Part shown: positions 1 to 7,854 of the stretch, piece after piece | Layout of the letters: the number at the start of each line of letters is the position of its first letter | How positions within the stretch are numbered: the first letter of the stretch is position 1 | NCBI RefSeq assembly: GCF_000177235.2 | Contig: NC_014829.1 | Coordinates: forward strand, 1,178,001-1,242,000 | Direction of reading: 5' to 3' | Origin: Evansella cellulosilytica DSM 2522 | Lineage (GTDB): Bacteria > Bacillota > Bacilli > Bacillales > Salisediminibacteriaceae | Length of the DNA: 64,000 nucleotides | Made by a program: the position numbers and the translations under genes | Notes under the pieces: model-generated | Database searches by the model: none | Seen by the model: the letters and a program-made list of their open reading frames with translations, nothing else | Told to the model about the DNA's origin: nothing

Positions 1-2
1 TG

Positions 3-470
3 TAGTGTGATCGATTTTCGGGTAGCATAGCTTCTCTATGCTGACCGTGATTGTTTAATTGTTTCACTGACGAGTAGCATAGCGCTTGTATGATAACCTT
101 TAGAAATAGTGTGATCGATTTTCGGGTAGCATAGCTTCTCTATGCTGACCGTGATTGTTTAATTGTTTCACTGACGGTCAGCATTGCGCTTGTATGATTA
201 CCTTTAGAAATAGTGTGATCGTTTTTGGGGTAGCATAGCTTCAGTATGATGACCGTGATTGTTTAATTGTTTCACTGACGAGTAGCATAGCGCTTGTATG
301 ATAACCTTTAGAAATAGTGTGATCGTTTTTCGGGTAGCATAGCTTCTCTATGCTGACCGTGATTGTTTAATTGTTTCACTGACGGTCAGCATAGCGCTTG
401 TATGATTACCGTGATTGTTTAATTGTTTCACTGACGAGTAGCATAGCGCTTGTATGATAACCTTTAGAAA
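3..470. repeat. Tandem array 1: nine 52-bp units, alternating two subtypes
   Basis: The motif AGCAT recurs at 24, 76, 128, 180, 232, 284, 336, 388 and 440, exactly 52 bp apart with no indel. Units alternate between subtype A (GGTAGCATAGC followed by TATGCTGACC) and subtype B (GAGTAGCATAGCGCTTG followed by TATGATAACC), giving an apparent 104-bp period; the last two units are both B. Each unit holds an imperfect inverted repeat (GGT-AGCATA / TATGCT-ACC), so each could form a hairpin. No open reading frame spans it. It may continue left of the window. Confidence 0.95.
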
Positions 471-485
471 TAGTGTGATCGTTCA

Positions 486-525
486 TGTCCTGTCCTCCCA
501 TCAAAAGTGATAGGAGGACAGGACA
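486..525. repeat. Strong inverted repeat after array 1
   Basis: Perfect 13-bp arms (TGTCCTGTCCTCC / GGAGGACAGGACA); the pairing extends inward to 18 pairs with one mismatch around a 4-base loop. No T-run follows on either strand, so it is not a classical intrinsic terminator. Confidence 0.8.
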
Positions 526-541
526 AAAATGCTGTTAATTT

Positions 542-568
542 GGCTAATGAGAACCGTCCCTGTTAGTC
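542..568. repeat. Interspersed short palindrome, family A, copy 1
   Basis: GGCTAATGAGAACCGTCC then CTGTTAGTC. The ends (GGCTAA / TTAG-C) are inverted. The same 27-bp sequence or a variant appears seven more times in the window, always between genes. Confidence 0.85.
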
Positions 569-596
569 TAGAAGATACAGAAAGGAAGGGTGTATG

Positions 597-947
597 ATGA
601 CTAAACACAAGATATATACAATGAGCTTCGCAAGCGTTTATCCCCATTATGTTAATAAGGCCGAGAAAAAAGGACGTACGAAAACGGAAGTGGATGAAAT
701 CATTCGTTGGTTGACTGGCTATAGCCAGGAAGAATTAGAAACGCAAATAGAAAAGCAGACAGACTTTGAGACATTCTTTGCAGAAGCTCCCAAACTGAAT
801 CCTTCACGAAAGTTGATTAAAGGTGTAGTCTGCGGTGTTCGAGTGGAAAACATTGAAGAACCAACTATGCAAGAAATTCGCTATTTGGATAAGCTAATAG
901 ATGAGTTAGCAAAAGGAAAAGCGATGGAGAAAATATTGCGTAAATAA
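597..947 (+). CDS. DUF2200 family protein
   Basis: The protein is about 116 residues and closely matches the DUF2200 family pattern (start [18 protein letters not shown], then [20 protein letters not shown]). The family is widespread in bacteria and has no established function. Two ATG codons are adjacent (594 and 597); 597 is chosen because AAGGAAGGG at 582-590 is better spaced to it and the family normally starts M-T-K-H. It has no signal peptide or membrane segment and is probably cytosolic. It stands alone between palindromic repeats, with only a weak GC hairpin (about 965-987) downstream. The family assignment is firm; the role is unknown. Confidence 0.85.
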   Translation: MTKHKIYTMSFASVYPHYVNKAEKKGRTKTEVDEIIRWLTGYSQEELETQIEKQTDFETFFAEAPKLNPSRKLIKGVVCGVRVENIEEPTMQEIRYLDKLIDELAKGKAMEKILRK

Positions 948-1038
948 AATAATTCGTCAAAAAAAGCCCTCTGAAATTATCGGGGGCGCTTATTTATGTT
1001 AGCCTATTTTCGTGAAATTTGTTGCTTTTTTCAGCTTT

Positions 1039-1112
1039 GAGACAGAGGGACAGGTCCCTCTGTCTCACTACTTGTTGGCTGATAAGACAAGGAACCTGTC
1101 CCCGTGTCTCAT
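1039..1112. repeat. Composite palindromic element, family B, copy 1
   Basis: Two palindromes in tandem: GAGACAGAGGGACAGG / TCCCTCTGTCTC at 1039-1066, then GATAAGACAAGGAACCTG / TCCCCGTGTCTCAT at 1081-1112, joined by a 14-base linker. The same two-palindrome arrangement occurs at 5857-5940, and a single half occurs at 5291-5318. Confidence 0.85.
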
Positions 1113-1190
1113 GAAAGTAAGTGTATTTTTTGTTAATATCTACTAATGATATAATGAACTGAACTATTAAATTAGAATTATGGAGGAACT

Positions 1191-1685
1191 ATGCTTACAT
1201 TTGATCAAAAACTTGCAATTATCGAGTCTTTCCCAGAATTAGAACGCCACGATGTATCGCTAAATCGTGTTAATTTTCATTATGTGGGAGGAGACAGTGA
1301 TAAAAAAAATATCGTATACCATTTGCATCCAAACGGAAATGGGTTTGTTTATGCTGCAAAACTTAAAGTGCCGAAAAAAGATCCTAAAGGGATGGTTAAT
1401 ATCCGTGATTTTTCAGAAGAGGAATTACGTTCGATCATTGAACGCTCAATAGAGTCTCTGCAATCAAATGCAGTTAGTGAAGTAGAGGAAAAGCTTCAAA
1501 ATATTGATGCAATATGGATGGATAAAGAAGGGCATAAGCTTACTATTATTCTTGAAGATGATATGTGGAACGTCTATGCAGGAGAACAACTAGACGGAAC
1601 GTTTCTATCGTATAATGAAGCGAAGCAATATTTACTTGAAGAAGGATTTAAGCCGAAGCGAAAATTTGATAAACAAATGAAATAA
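1191..1685 (+). CDS. Conserved hypothetical protein (164 aa)
   Basis: A soluble, charged 164-residue protein that I cannot assign to a named family. It begins MLTFDQKLAIIESFPELER after the ribosome-binding site GGAGG (1182-1186). The N-terminal half contains a hydrophobic-aromatic stretch YHLHPNGNGFVYA and ends in SEEELRSIIERSIESL, which looks helical. The C-terminal half contains WNVYAGEQLDG and a basic tail KPKRKFDKQMK. There are no membrane segments or cysteines. It forms its own transcription unit with a weak hairpin just after the stop. Similar small proteins occur in Bacillus genomes, but I give no function. Confidence 0.8.
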   Translation: MLTFDQKLAIIESFPELERHDVSLNRVNFHYVGGDSDKKNIVYHLHPNGNGFVYAAKLKVPKKDPKGMVNIRDFSEEELRSIIERSIESLQSNAVSEVEEKLQNIDAIWMDKEGHKLTIILEDDMWNVYAGEQLDGTFLSYNEAKQYLLEEGFKPKRKFDKQMK

Positions 1686-1697
1686 TAATATTAACAA

Positions 1698-1721
1698 GGA
1701 AGAGAGCTCATCATCTCTTCC
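1698..1721 (+). terminator. Possible terminator after the 164-aa gene
   Basis: GGAAGAGA and TCTCTTCC form an 8-bp perfect stem with an 8-base loop; the downstream sequence is T-rich but interrupted. Confidence 0.4.
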
Positions 1722-1971
1722 ATCCTTACTTATTCTTTCGTGTAAGAATTTTTTATTTCTACTAAATCACTACATTAATTACGAGCACAATAGCTGAATA
1801 AGATTTTCGCTTTGTCCTTGTGCATCAAGCGTCGTCACTTTCATATGACTTTATGAATGATTACACATAAAATAACGAGCAGTTAGTGGAATAAGTAATT
1901 TGCATAATTCTATCTCCCAACCAAATAAGAAAAATATAACAATAGAAATGGACTATATTAATAAAGCCTAA

Positions 1972-2002
1972 AAAAGACCACTTCAATTTAAAGTGGTCTT
2001 TT
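1972..2002. terminator. Bidirectional intrinsic terminator
   Basis: AAGACCACTT / AAGTGGTCTT with flanking A-run and T-run on both sides. It lies 13 bp beyond the stop of the minus-strand MFS gene, so it most likely ends that transcript. Confidence 0.85.
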
Positions 2003-2014
2003 CCCGAAGATAAA

Positions 2015-3232
2015 TTAATAGTTAGACTTGTAACTTCTAAACGTATTCCCTCTCCATAAAATGGAAAGAGCAATCATTAATCCAACAATAGAAAAGGACA
2101 GAATGACTAATTGAATATCAAATCCTCTAGAAACGAGTAAAGTTACACTTGCATAGGCAAGCGGATCAAACCCATTCATGGCTAAAAAGACAATACTCAT
2201 GACCCTGCCCATAATGCGGGGATCAGTGTCTTCTTGTGCTGAAGTGAAAAATGGGATGAATACAAATGTCATGGTAAATCCAATGAAGAACGCTAACACT
2301 GTTAATATATACAAATTAGGAATTTGACTAAACGCTATAGCTACGATTAATGTTGCAATTAATCCTACAATCGACGTCAATCCCCTGCGGCGTATTTTAA
2401 TTATACCGATTATAGCTGTACTAACTAGCATTCCAATTCCTAAAGCAGCTTCAATGTAACTAAGGTTAATTGGGGACCCGCCATACGTTTCCACAAAAAT
2501 TGGGATTGCAATGGATATCGCTCCGAAGGCAAAAAAGTTTAACGTTATTAAAATAAAGATACCTGTCATTAAAAATCTACTTGCTTTTACATAGGAAAGC
2601 CCTTCTATGAGATCTCTAAATGGTGTTTGTTTTATTGTATTAACTACAGGACCTTCTTTTATGAAAGGTGGGAACATAAAAAAGGCAGACAACAGAACAA
2701 TAATAGATGATACGAAATACCCTGATGTTACGCCACCGAATTCCATGACACTCCCAGCGATTATAGGTCCAATAACAAAGCCAATTTGCCCCAACCCCTG
2801 AATAATAGCATTTGCTTGTTTAATTTGGTTTTTTTCTACTATTTTCGGGATTAATGATGTTCCAGCTGGTCCAGAAAATGCATCTAATGTTCCAAAAATG
2901 GACCCCAAAATGATCAGATGCAGAAATGATAATTGATTTGCATTATGCAATAAAAAAATGATAACTAGCAAAACTCCTTGGATTGAACTCGTGCTGAACA
3001 TGATTGTCGTCTTCTTGAATTTATCAGCAAGAACCCCTCCGAATGCCATCATGAGAATACGTGGCACAGTAATGGCAATAAGAATGATGCCCAATGAACT
3101 AGCAGAACCTAATTCAGAAATGACAAACCACGTTGTTGTCATGAAAAACATACTATACCCTATTAGAGCCAAAAAGCCACCAATAAACAGAAATATAAAA
3201 GCACGATTCCGAAATAATGATTGTTGTTCCAT
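2015..3232 (-). CDS. MFS transporter, probable drug or metabolite exporter
   Basis: 405 residues with about 12 hydrophobic segments. The cytoplasmic loop 2-3 motif of the major facilitator superfamily is visible as GGVLADKFKKT, and the fifth segment has GQIGFVIGPIIAG, typical of the MFS_3 (EntS-like) exporter group. The ATG at 3232 follows GAGAGGAAG. It is transcribed away from the merR gene at 3591; divergent MFS/MerR pairs often form drug-responsive efflux modules, so it is a plausible MerR target. The substrate is unknown. Its 3' end is closed by a strong terminator. Confidence 0.85.
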   Translation of the reverse strand: MEQQSLFRNRAFIFLFIGGFLALIGYSMFFMTTTWFVISELGSASSLGIILIAITVPRILMMAFGGVLADKFKKTTIMFSTSSIQGVLLVIIFLLHNANQLSFLHLIILGSIFGTLDAFSGPAGTSLIPKIVEKNQIKQANAIIQGLGQIGFVIGPIIAGSVMEFGGVTSGYFVSSIIVLLSAFFMFPPFIKEGPVVNTIKQTPFRDLIEGLSYVKASRFLMTGIFILITLNFFAFGAISIAIPIFVETYGGSPINLSYIEAALGIGMLVSTAIIGIIKIRRRGLTSIVGLIATLIVAIAFSQIPNLYILTVLAFFIGFTMTFVFIPFFTSAQEDTDPRIMGRVMSIVFLAMNGFDPLAYASVTLLVSRGFDIQLVILSFSIVGLMIALSILWRGNTFRSYKSNY

Positions 3233-3327
3233 AGATAATCTTCCTCTCTATCTGATTATAGAACCAATCATAAATGGTGACGTTATGTCGTAAGCAAACT
3301 TTTTCTATTGGTTATGTTAAACTTTGT

Positions 3328-3455
3328 TGTTGATTTTCGCTTCAGGATGCTCGCTTGCCGCGGGCATTGCTTCTGCTTCCTCGGGCACCCCACCCTGCGG
3401 GATCTTCAGCTAATGCTATTCCCGCAGGCGACTCGCACCCTCGTGAAAATCAACA
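3328..3455. repeat. Large GC-rich palindromic element, family C, copy 1
   Basis: A 128-bp intergenic element with perfect 11-bp terminal inverted repeats (TGTTGATTTTC / GAAAATCAACA) and a GC-rich interior holding CTCGCTTGCCGCGGGC and CCCGCAGGCGACTC. It matches the layout of long REP-like or MITE-like elements common between genes of Bacillus. A related copy is at 46068-46190. Confidence 0.8.
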
Positions 3456-3540
3456 TTAGCCTTTAACAGAGCCTTTCTATTAAAAAATTGCCTGTTAAAA
3501 ATTTTAAAATTCTATATTACTTAGACGATGAACAAGAGTA

Positions 3541-3571
3541 TTGATTGTGACCTTACGTAACAGTTTATAAT
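3541..3571 (+). promoter_or_regulatory. MerR-type promoter with 19-bp spacer and central dyad
   Basis: TTGATT (3541-3546) and TATAAT (3566-3571) are separated by 19 bp, the overlong spacer typical of MerR-controlled promoters. The palindrome TTACGTAA (3553-3560) sits at the centre of the spacer. It reads into the merR gene, implying autoregulation. Confidence 0.75.
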
Positions 3572-3590
3572 TGAGTAAGGTGGTGATGGC

Positions 3591-4349
3591 ATGGAAATGA
3601 CAATTGGTCAGTTTGCAAAAATAGTAGGTTCAACAGTAAGAACACTTAGATACTACGATAAAATTGGTTTACTTACCCCAAAAAAATTAAATAAAAATGG
3701 GCGGAAAATATATACAAAATTAGACTGGGAAACTTTTCAACAAATAGTTATTTTAAAGCATCTTGGTTTAACATTAAATGAAATAAAAGAACTAATGACT
3801 AAGCAGAAATTTAATAATCGAGAGTTGTTGCAGGTACAGAAGCAGTTAATTGAAGAAAAGCAAGCGGAATTAAATAATAAGTTAGAAGTAATTACGAGAA
3901 TGGAGAAATTGTACAACATTGAAGGTATTTCTGAGGAAGAATTAAATGAATTTGCTTTTATTATGCTTGATTTATTTAGGCGAGAAAAATCACAAATTCA
4001 AATATTGGAAGAACATTTTACAGATGACACGGAGATCTTAAAAGAAATAAAAAGGCTTCATGATCCTGAATACAAGGAGAAAATGGATCGAGAGATATGG
4101 TTTTTAATTCAAGCCATTCGAAATGCTATTCATAATAATGATTCTACCAGCAGAAAAAAAGTACAAAAAATTATTAACGAAATGAACAACCTATTCCCTG
4201 CGAGTAGGAAGATTTTAAATCTTGTGGATAATAATCATTTTTTAACTAAGTACAATCATGAGTTTACTAATTATTTTCCTGAAAACATCGCTAGCTATAT
4301 TTATAAGGAATTGAAAACTTATTATGACGAGAACGATAATAATGAATAG
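3591..4349 (+). CDS. MerR family transcriptional regulator
   Basis: 252 residues. The N-terminal winged helix-turn-helix is clear: MTIGQFAKIVGSTVRTLRYY, then KIGLLTPKK and HLGLTLNEIKELM, followed by a coiled-coil dimerisation helix (about residues 80-115). The remaining ~135 residues are helical and acidic and could be a TipAS-like ligand-recognition domain, though this is inference. The start ATG at 3591 follows AAGGTGGTGA. The upstream promoter has the 19-bp spacer and central dyad expected for its own binding site. The divergent MFS gene is the likely co-regulated target. Confidence 0.85.
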   Translation: MEMTIGQFAKIVGSTVRTLRYYDKIGLLTPKKLNKNGRKIYTKLDWETFQQIVILKHLGLTLNEIKELMTKQKFNNRELLQVQKQLIEEKQAELNNKLEVITRMEKLYNIEGISEEELNEFAFIMLDLFRREKSQIQILEEHFTDDTEILKEIKRLHDPEYKEKMDREIWFLIQAIRNAIHNNDSTSRKKVQKIINEMNNLFPASRKILNLVDNNHFLTKYNHEFTNYFPENIASYIYKELKTYYDENDNNE

Positions 4350-4489
4350 GATAAAACAGGTGACTAGAAGCAAATGACTAAAGTGCTTTGTTCCATAATG
4401 GGGTATATTGTTGAGGGAGAAAGATGAAAAAACAACGGATCGATTTGCTCACACTACAACGACACTGGTAACTAAATATTATTCTTATT

Positions 4490-4520
4490 AAAACGATCAC
4501 TCTTTTAGGAGGATCGTTTT
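4490..4520 (+). terminator. Intrinsic terminator
   Basis: AAAACGATC / GATCGTTTT stem with a 13-base loop, followed by GTCG. It lies 140 bp after merR; between them is a 15-codon open frame (4424-4471, M-K-K-Q-R-I-D...) preceded by GAGGGAGAA, which could be a remnant or a tiny leader. Confidence 0.6.
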
Positions 4521-4565
4521 GTCGTATTTGACTCTATACTACGCAGCAAATAACTTCATTTTTAA

Positions 4566-4802
4566 AAGAAATTTTCAGTAAAGATTTTATTTATATCTGA
4601 TCAATTTCAAGAATCAGGCCAGGTTGTTGAATTAGTAAATTTGCCTTATTTCAAATCGAATTGGAAAATCTATGTTGATATGATAATAGGAAATAAGAGG
4701 TTTTGCGAATGTTTTCACTTAAACTACGAGGCAGGATTATTGAATAAGGTTTCTAAAGAATATAATAAAATGGCTGTAATTCTCCTAGTAAATATTATTT
4801 GA
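4566..4802 (+). pseudogene. Probable gene remnant, unknown family
   Basis: An open frame of 78 codons runs from a stop at 4563 to TGA at 4802 but has no start codon or ribosome-binding site near its beginning. The translation (ILFISDQFQESGQVVELVNL, then YFKSNWKIYVDMIIGNKR) looks like real protein with balanced composition. The first ATG lies about halfway in. I read it as the tail of a decayed gene; it could also be chance. Confidence 0.35.
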
Positions 4803-4839
4803 ATGTTGTGCTAGACTAGGTGTTAAGGGAGGGGATTTA

Positions 4840-5277
4840 ATGTATTTTCCATCCAAGAAAGATAATTGGTTGGCATTTGTAATTTTGGGAGCAATACTTT
4901 TAGTTATTTTAAGTTTCATTTTTGATGGAAACCGAAATGGCTGGCCAATATTAGAATTCATAATATGTTTACTGGTAATAGGTTTACCCTTATGGATATG
5001 GCTTGGAACAGGATACAAGCTTGAAGAAGGACTTATAAAGATAAGATGTGGTCCTTTTAAAAGTACAGTAAGAATTAAAGAAATTACAAAGTTGAGTGCA
5101 ACGAAGAGCCCGCTTTCAGCACCTGCCTTGTCCCTAGATAGGATAGAGATTACTCACGGTATGTATAATATGGCAATTGTATCCCCGAAAAACAAAATTG
5201 ATTTTATTAGTATTTTATTAAGTGAAAATCCGGATATTCAAGTAGATAAAAATCTTATCCGTCAACAGAGTGGTTAA
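4840..5277 (+). CDS. Membrane protein with bacterial PH-like domain
   Basis: 145 residues. Two membrane helices near the N-terminus (about residues 10-29 and 37-56) are followed by a soluble domain starting GYKLEEGLIKIRCGPFKSTV and ending ISILLSENPDIQ, a pattern found in small Bacillus proteins with the bPH_4/DUF1200 pleckstrin-like fold. AAGGGAGGGG lies seven bases before the ATG. The protein is probably anchored in the cytoplasmic membrane with the PH-like domain inside. Function is unknown; some relatives sit next to bacteriocin-immunity genes, but nothing here supports that. Confidence 0.75.
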   Translation: MYFPSKKDNWLAFVILGAILLVILSFIFDGNRNGWPILEFIICLLVIGLPLWIWLGTGYKLEEGLIKIRCGPFKSTVRIKEITKLSATKSPLSAPALSLDRIEITHGMYNMAIVSPKNKIDFISILLSENPDIQVDKNLIRQQSG

Positions 5278-5290
5278 AACTAAATTCTTT

Positions 5291-5318
5291 GAGACAGAGG
5301 GACAGGTCCCTTGTCTTA
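5291..5318. repeat. Family B palindrome, half copy
   Basis: GAGACAGAGGGACAGG followed by TCCCTTGTCTTA. Its right end encodes, on the minus strand, the TAA stop of the DUF1272 gene. Confidence 0.8.
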
Positions 5319-5489
5319 TCTAGGTTTAGGGCGTTTAACTAATTCACCTCCACAATTAGGACAAATATATTTCATATTTTCTGTGCAAGGTTCACAAAAA
5401 GTACATTCGTAAGTACAAATGTAAGCATCGGCTTCTATTGATATGCTTCGTTCACAAGCTTCACAAAACTTTCTCATCTCTAATGCCAT
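5316..5489 (-). CDS. DUF1272 family cysteine-rich mini-protein
   Basis: A 57-residue protein read from the minus strand, starting MALEMRKFCEACER and containing DAYICTYECTFCEPCT, YICPNCGGEL and KRPKPR. The four CxxC-like pairs (C9/C12, C25/C29, C32/C35, C43/C46) match DUF1272 and predict zinc binding. The ATG at 5489 follows GGGAGAGAG. The function of the family is unknown. The stop codon falls within a family B palindrome, suggesting the element abuts or has slightly changed the 3' end. No membrane segment; probably cytosolic. Confidence 0.85.
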   Translation of the reverse strand: MALEMRKFCEACERSISIEADAYICTYECTFCEPCTENMKYICPNCGGELVKRPKPR

Positions 5490-5547
5490 TTTATTACTCT
5501 CTCCCTTGTAAAGTTTTTTTCTTAATACCCAATTTTCACATCAAATT

Positions 5548-5856
5548 TTATAGCATTGCTATTAATTCTTCTGTTTCTTTTATAATTGCAAACTCTTTAT
5601 GCAAATTGGCTAAAGACATCTCATGTATTTTATTGGCATTGAATGTTTCCCCATTGAGACTTTGCCTATCAAAAGTTGCGGTCGCATCTGAAACTAAAAA
5701 AGGATTAAAACCGAGATTTCTAGCCATACGAGTTGTTGTTTCCACACAGTGTTTAGTAGTTAAGCCTGTTATAACAATGTTACGACTATTGTTTTTCTTT
5801 AATATTTCTTCAAGGTTAGTACCAATAAAAGCACTATTAACACTTTTGGTAATAAT
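5548..5856 (-). pseudogene. Isochorismatase-family cysteine hydrolase, 5'-truncated
   Basis: The minus-strand frame reads IITKSVNSAFIGTNLEE, then NIVITGLTTKHCVETTTRMA and GFNPFLVSDATATF, the C-terminal half of an isochorismatase/nicotinamidase-like hydrolase with the catalytic cysteine in T-K-H-C-V. The N-terminal ~80 residues, which would carry the catalytic Asp and Lys, are missing. The homology stops at 5856, exactly where the family B element begins (5857). There is no ribosome-binding site or start codon for the fragment. It is dead unless it is fused to something else. Confidence 0.8.
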
Positions 5857-5940
5857 GAGACAGAGGGACAGGTCCCTCGTCGCACCTAAATTTCTCTACT
5901 TGTAGGTTGATAAGACAAGGGACCTGTCCCCTTGTCTCAT
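5857..5940. repeat. Composite palindromic element, family B, copy 2
   Basis: GAGACAGAGGGACAGG / TCCCTCGTCGCACC at the left and TAAGACAAGGGACCTG / TCCCCTTGTCTCAT at the right, with an AT-rich linker. The left edge marks the truncation point of the isochorismatase fragment; the right edge supplies the TGA stop of the SgrR-type gene. Confidence 0.85.
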
Positions 5941-7733
5941 TTAAACCACAAGTCTTTATAGTTTACTCTTCCAAACCATTCTAGACTGATTCCTTTTAGT
6001 TGGGAGTTGTTGTTGACGTTGATTGCGTGACTTCGGTGATATAGATTGATAATGGCTACTTCTTTTTTTATCGTATGTTCAAGGTCTAATAAGTAGCTCA
6101 TTTGTTTATTTGTATCAGCCTCTTGGCGGACATTTAGTATTTGCTGGTCGAGAATAGCGCCTAACTTTTTCCCCATTAGGTTTTTGACAAAGCTTCCTGG
6201 TATTTGGAAGAAACGGTAGAAGGAGTAGACAATGTCGTTTCCGAAAGCGAAGCCACCAATAATCATATCTGCTTTTTTCATCGTGGACTGCTTTAATAGC
6301 TCAGGGATAGGAATGACATGGACATCCACTTTAATACCGACTTTCTCACACTGTTCCTTGATCCAAAATGCTTCCGTCTGAACTGAAGCGTTCTTCCGTA
6401 ATTGTGTAGCATAAAGTGTCAATGTTTCCCCGCTATATCCAGCCTCATGAAGTAACGCCATAGACTTTGCAGGATTATATGCATTTACATAGGTTTTAGC
6501 CGTTTCATTGATTAGTTGACTATCTGCAGGGAAGAGGTGTTTTCCCCCTAGAAACTGGCAAAGGGCGTCTCTATCAATGCAAAGGTTAATGGCCTCTCTT
6601 AACTTTTTTGATTGGTGAGGTCCATCCTTAAATAGATTAAACGTGATATACGTTGCCCCTTCTTCCGGTTGATGAACCTCTTCCCAATACATGGGAGTGT
6701 TATTTGCTGAAACATCATGGGAGAAGTAGTCAGCAAAACCGCGTTTTGTATCCTGATTTATCTCGTCTAACGTAATGATTTCCACTCGGTCTAGGTGAGG
6801 GCGTCCTTTGAAATACGTGCCGTGGGCATCAAGCCTTATCATCGACTCATCATGTTTTGTTATCTTAAAAGGACCTGTTCCTGTTGGCAATGTAGTAAAT
6901 GCTTCACCAAGATTACGATAAACATCGATTGGTATAATCGATAATTGTTTGTGACAAAGTGCGTGTGGAAATAAATAATCTGTCTGGGATAAATGGAATT
7001 CCACCACCCATTTTTTATTAGCCTCTATTGCTTTTATGTTGCTAATCATCGATTTATTAGAAAAAGCTATTTCTTTCAATCTTTGAAACGACTGAACAAC
7101 GTCTTGTGCGGTTAATTCCCTTCCATGGTGAAAAAATACGCCCTTCCTCAAATAGAAACGCCATGTCATCCCCTCATCACTACATTCGTAATGATGAGCC
7201 AAGTGGGGATCGGCGGACTTCGTCTCTGGATTGTAAACGAGAAGGGTATCGAAAATGTGATCGACTAAATGGTTCTCATGGATGGAATTAATATGGGCTG
7301 GGTCTAGGTGAATGATGGAAAAATAATATGGATAACGTAACACCTCTAGTGGTTCATTTTTGTCATTTTCCTCTATGTAACCAAACTGATTTACTAGCCA
7401 TTCATTGGCTTTTTCTTGATAGTGCGGTCCTAAAGAATGGAGGAGTTGAAGCCCCTCTTTATACCGTCCTGATTGAATATGGGATTTAGAGACTTCTAAG
7501 AGAACTTCCCCTTTGTTTTTTAAAAATGTAAGTGTTGGTCGTTTTCCTCTCCCGTATGTAACTTTCCAATGAATCCATTTTTCTAAGTGCATTTCCTTCA
7601 TGATCTTCTTTGTATATCTAGGGCTACAACATAAAATATTTGCTAATTCATCGATTGTAATGGTGAAATCCTCGTTTTCCAGTGTGTCCCCAAAGTGATT
7701 CCTTAAGTGGAGATAATGCTCCGTTAATTTCAT
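5937..7733 (-). CDS. SgrR-type transcriptional regulator with solute-binding domain
   Basis: 598 residues. The first ~110 form an SgrR_N-like DNA-binding region (ITIDELANILCCSPRYTKKI, then KRPTLTFL). From about residue 130 it is a family 5 extracellular-solute-binding-like domain (EVLRYPYYFSIIHLDPAH, then TWRFYLRKGVFFHHGRELT and AQDVVQSF), without signal peptide, so it works as an intracellular ligand sensor. In E. coli SgrR controls the divergent sugar-efflux gene setA; here the divergent neighbour is also an MFS transporter (7855), which strongly suggests the same arrangement. The ligand is unknown. The TGA stop lies in a family B palindrome. Confidence 0.85.
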   Translation of the reverse strand: MKLTEHYLHLRNHFGDTLENEDFTITIDELANILCCSPRYTKKIMKEMHLEKWIHWKVTYGRGKRPTLTFLKNKGEVLLEVSKSHIQSGRYKEGLQLLHSLGPHYQEKANEWLVNQFGYIEENDKNEPLEVLRYPYYFSIIHLDPAHINSIHENHLVDHIFDTLLVYNPETKSADPHLAHHYECSDEGMTWRFYLRKGVFFHHGRELTAQDVVQSFQRLKEIAFSNKSMISNIKAIEANKKWVVEFHLSQTDYLFPHALCHKQLSIIPIDVYRNLGEAFTTLPTGTGPFKITKHDESMIRLDAHGTYFKGRPHLDRVEIITLDEINQDTKRGFADYFSHDVSANNTPMYWEEVHQPEEGATYITFNLFKDGPHQSKKLREAINLCIDRDALCQFLGGKHLFPADSQLINETAKTYVNAYNPAKSMALLHEAGYSGETLTLYATQLRKNASVQTEAFWIKEQCEKVGIKVDVHVIPIPELLKQSTMKKADMIIGGFAFGNDIVYSFYRFFQIPGSFVKNLMGKKLGAILDQQILNVRQEADTNKQMSYLLDLEHTIKKEVAIINLYHRSHAINVNNNSQLKGISLEWFGRVNYKDLWFK

Positions 7734-7854
7734 TCTACAAGCACTCCTTCCTTATTGGAGATAAAAGGTGAACAACAATACATTAATTGTACACTTTTTA
7801 GTCACTTTTTCCACATATAAAATGGACTTGTAAAAGAGACAGGGAGTGATGAAC

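Noticed and set aside
3-470. CRISPR array
   Set aside because: Units alternate between two near-identical sequences with no unique spacers.
1861-2073. Minus-strand ORF of 70 codons
   Set aside because: It overlaps the terminator and end of the MFS gene in another frame and has no ribosome-binding site.
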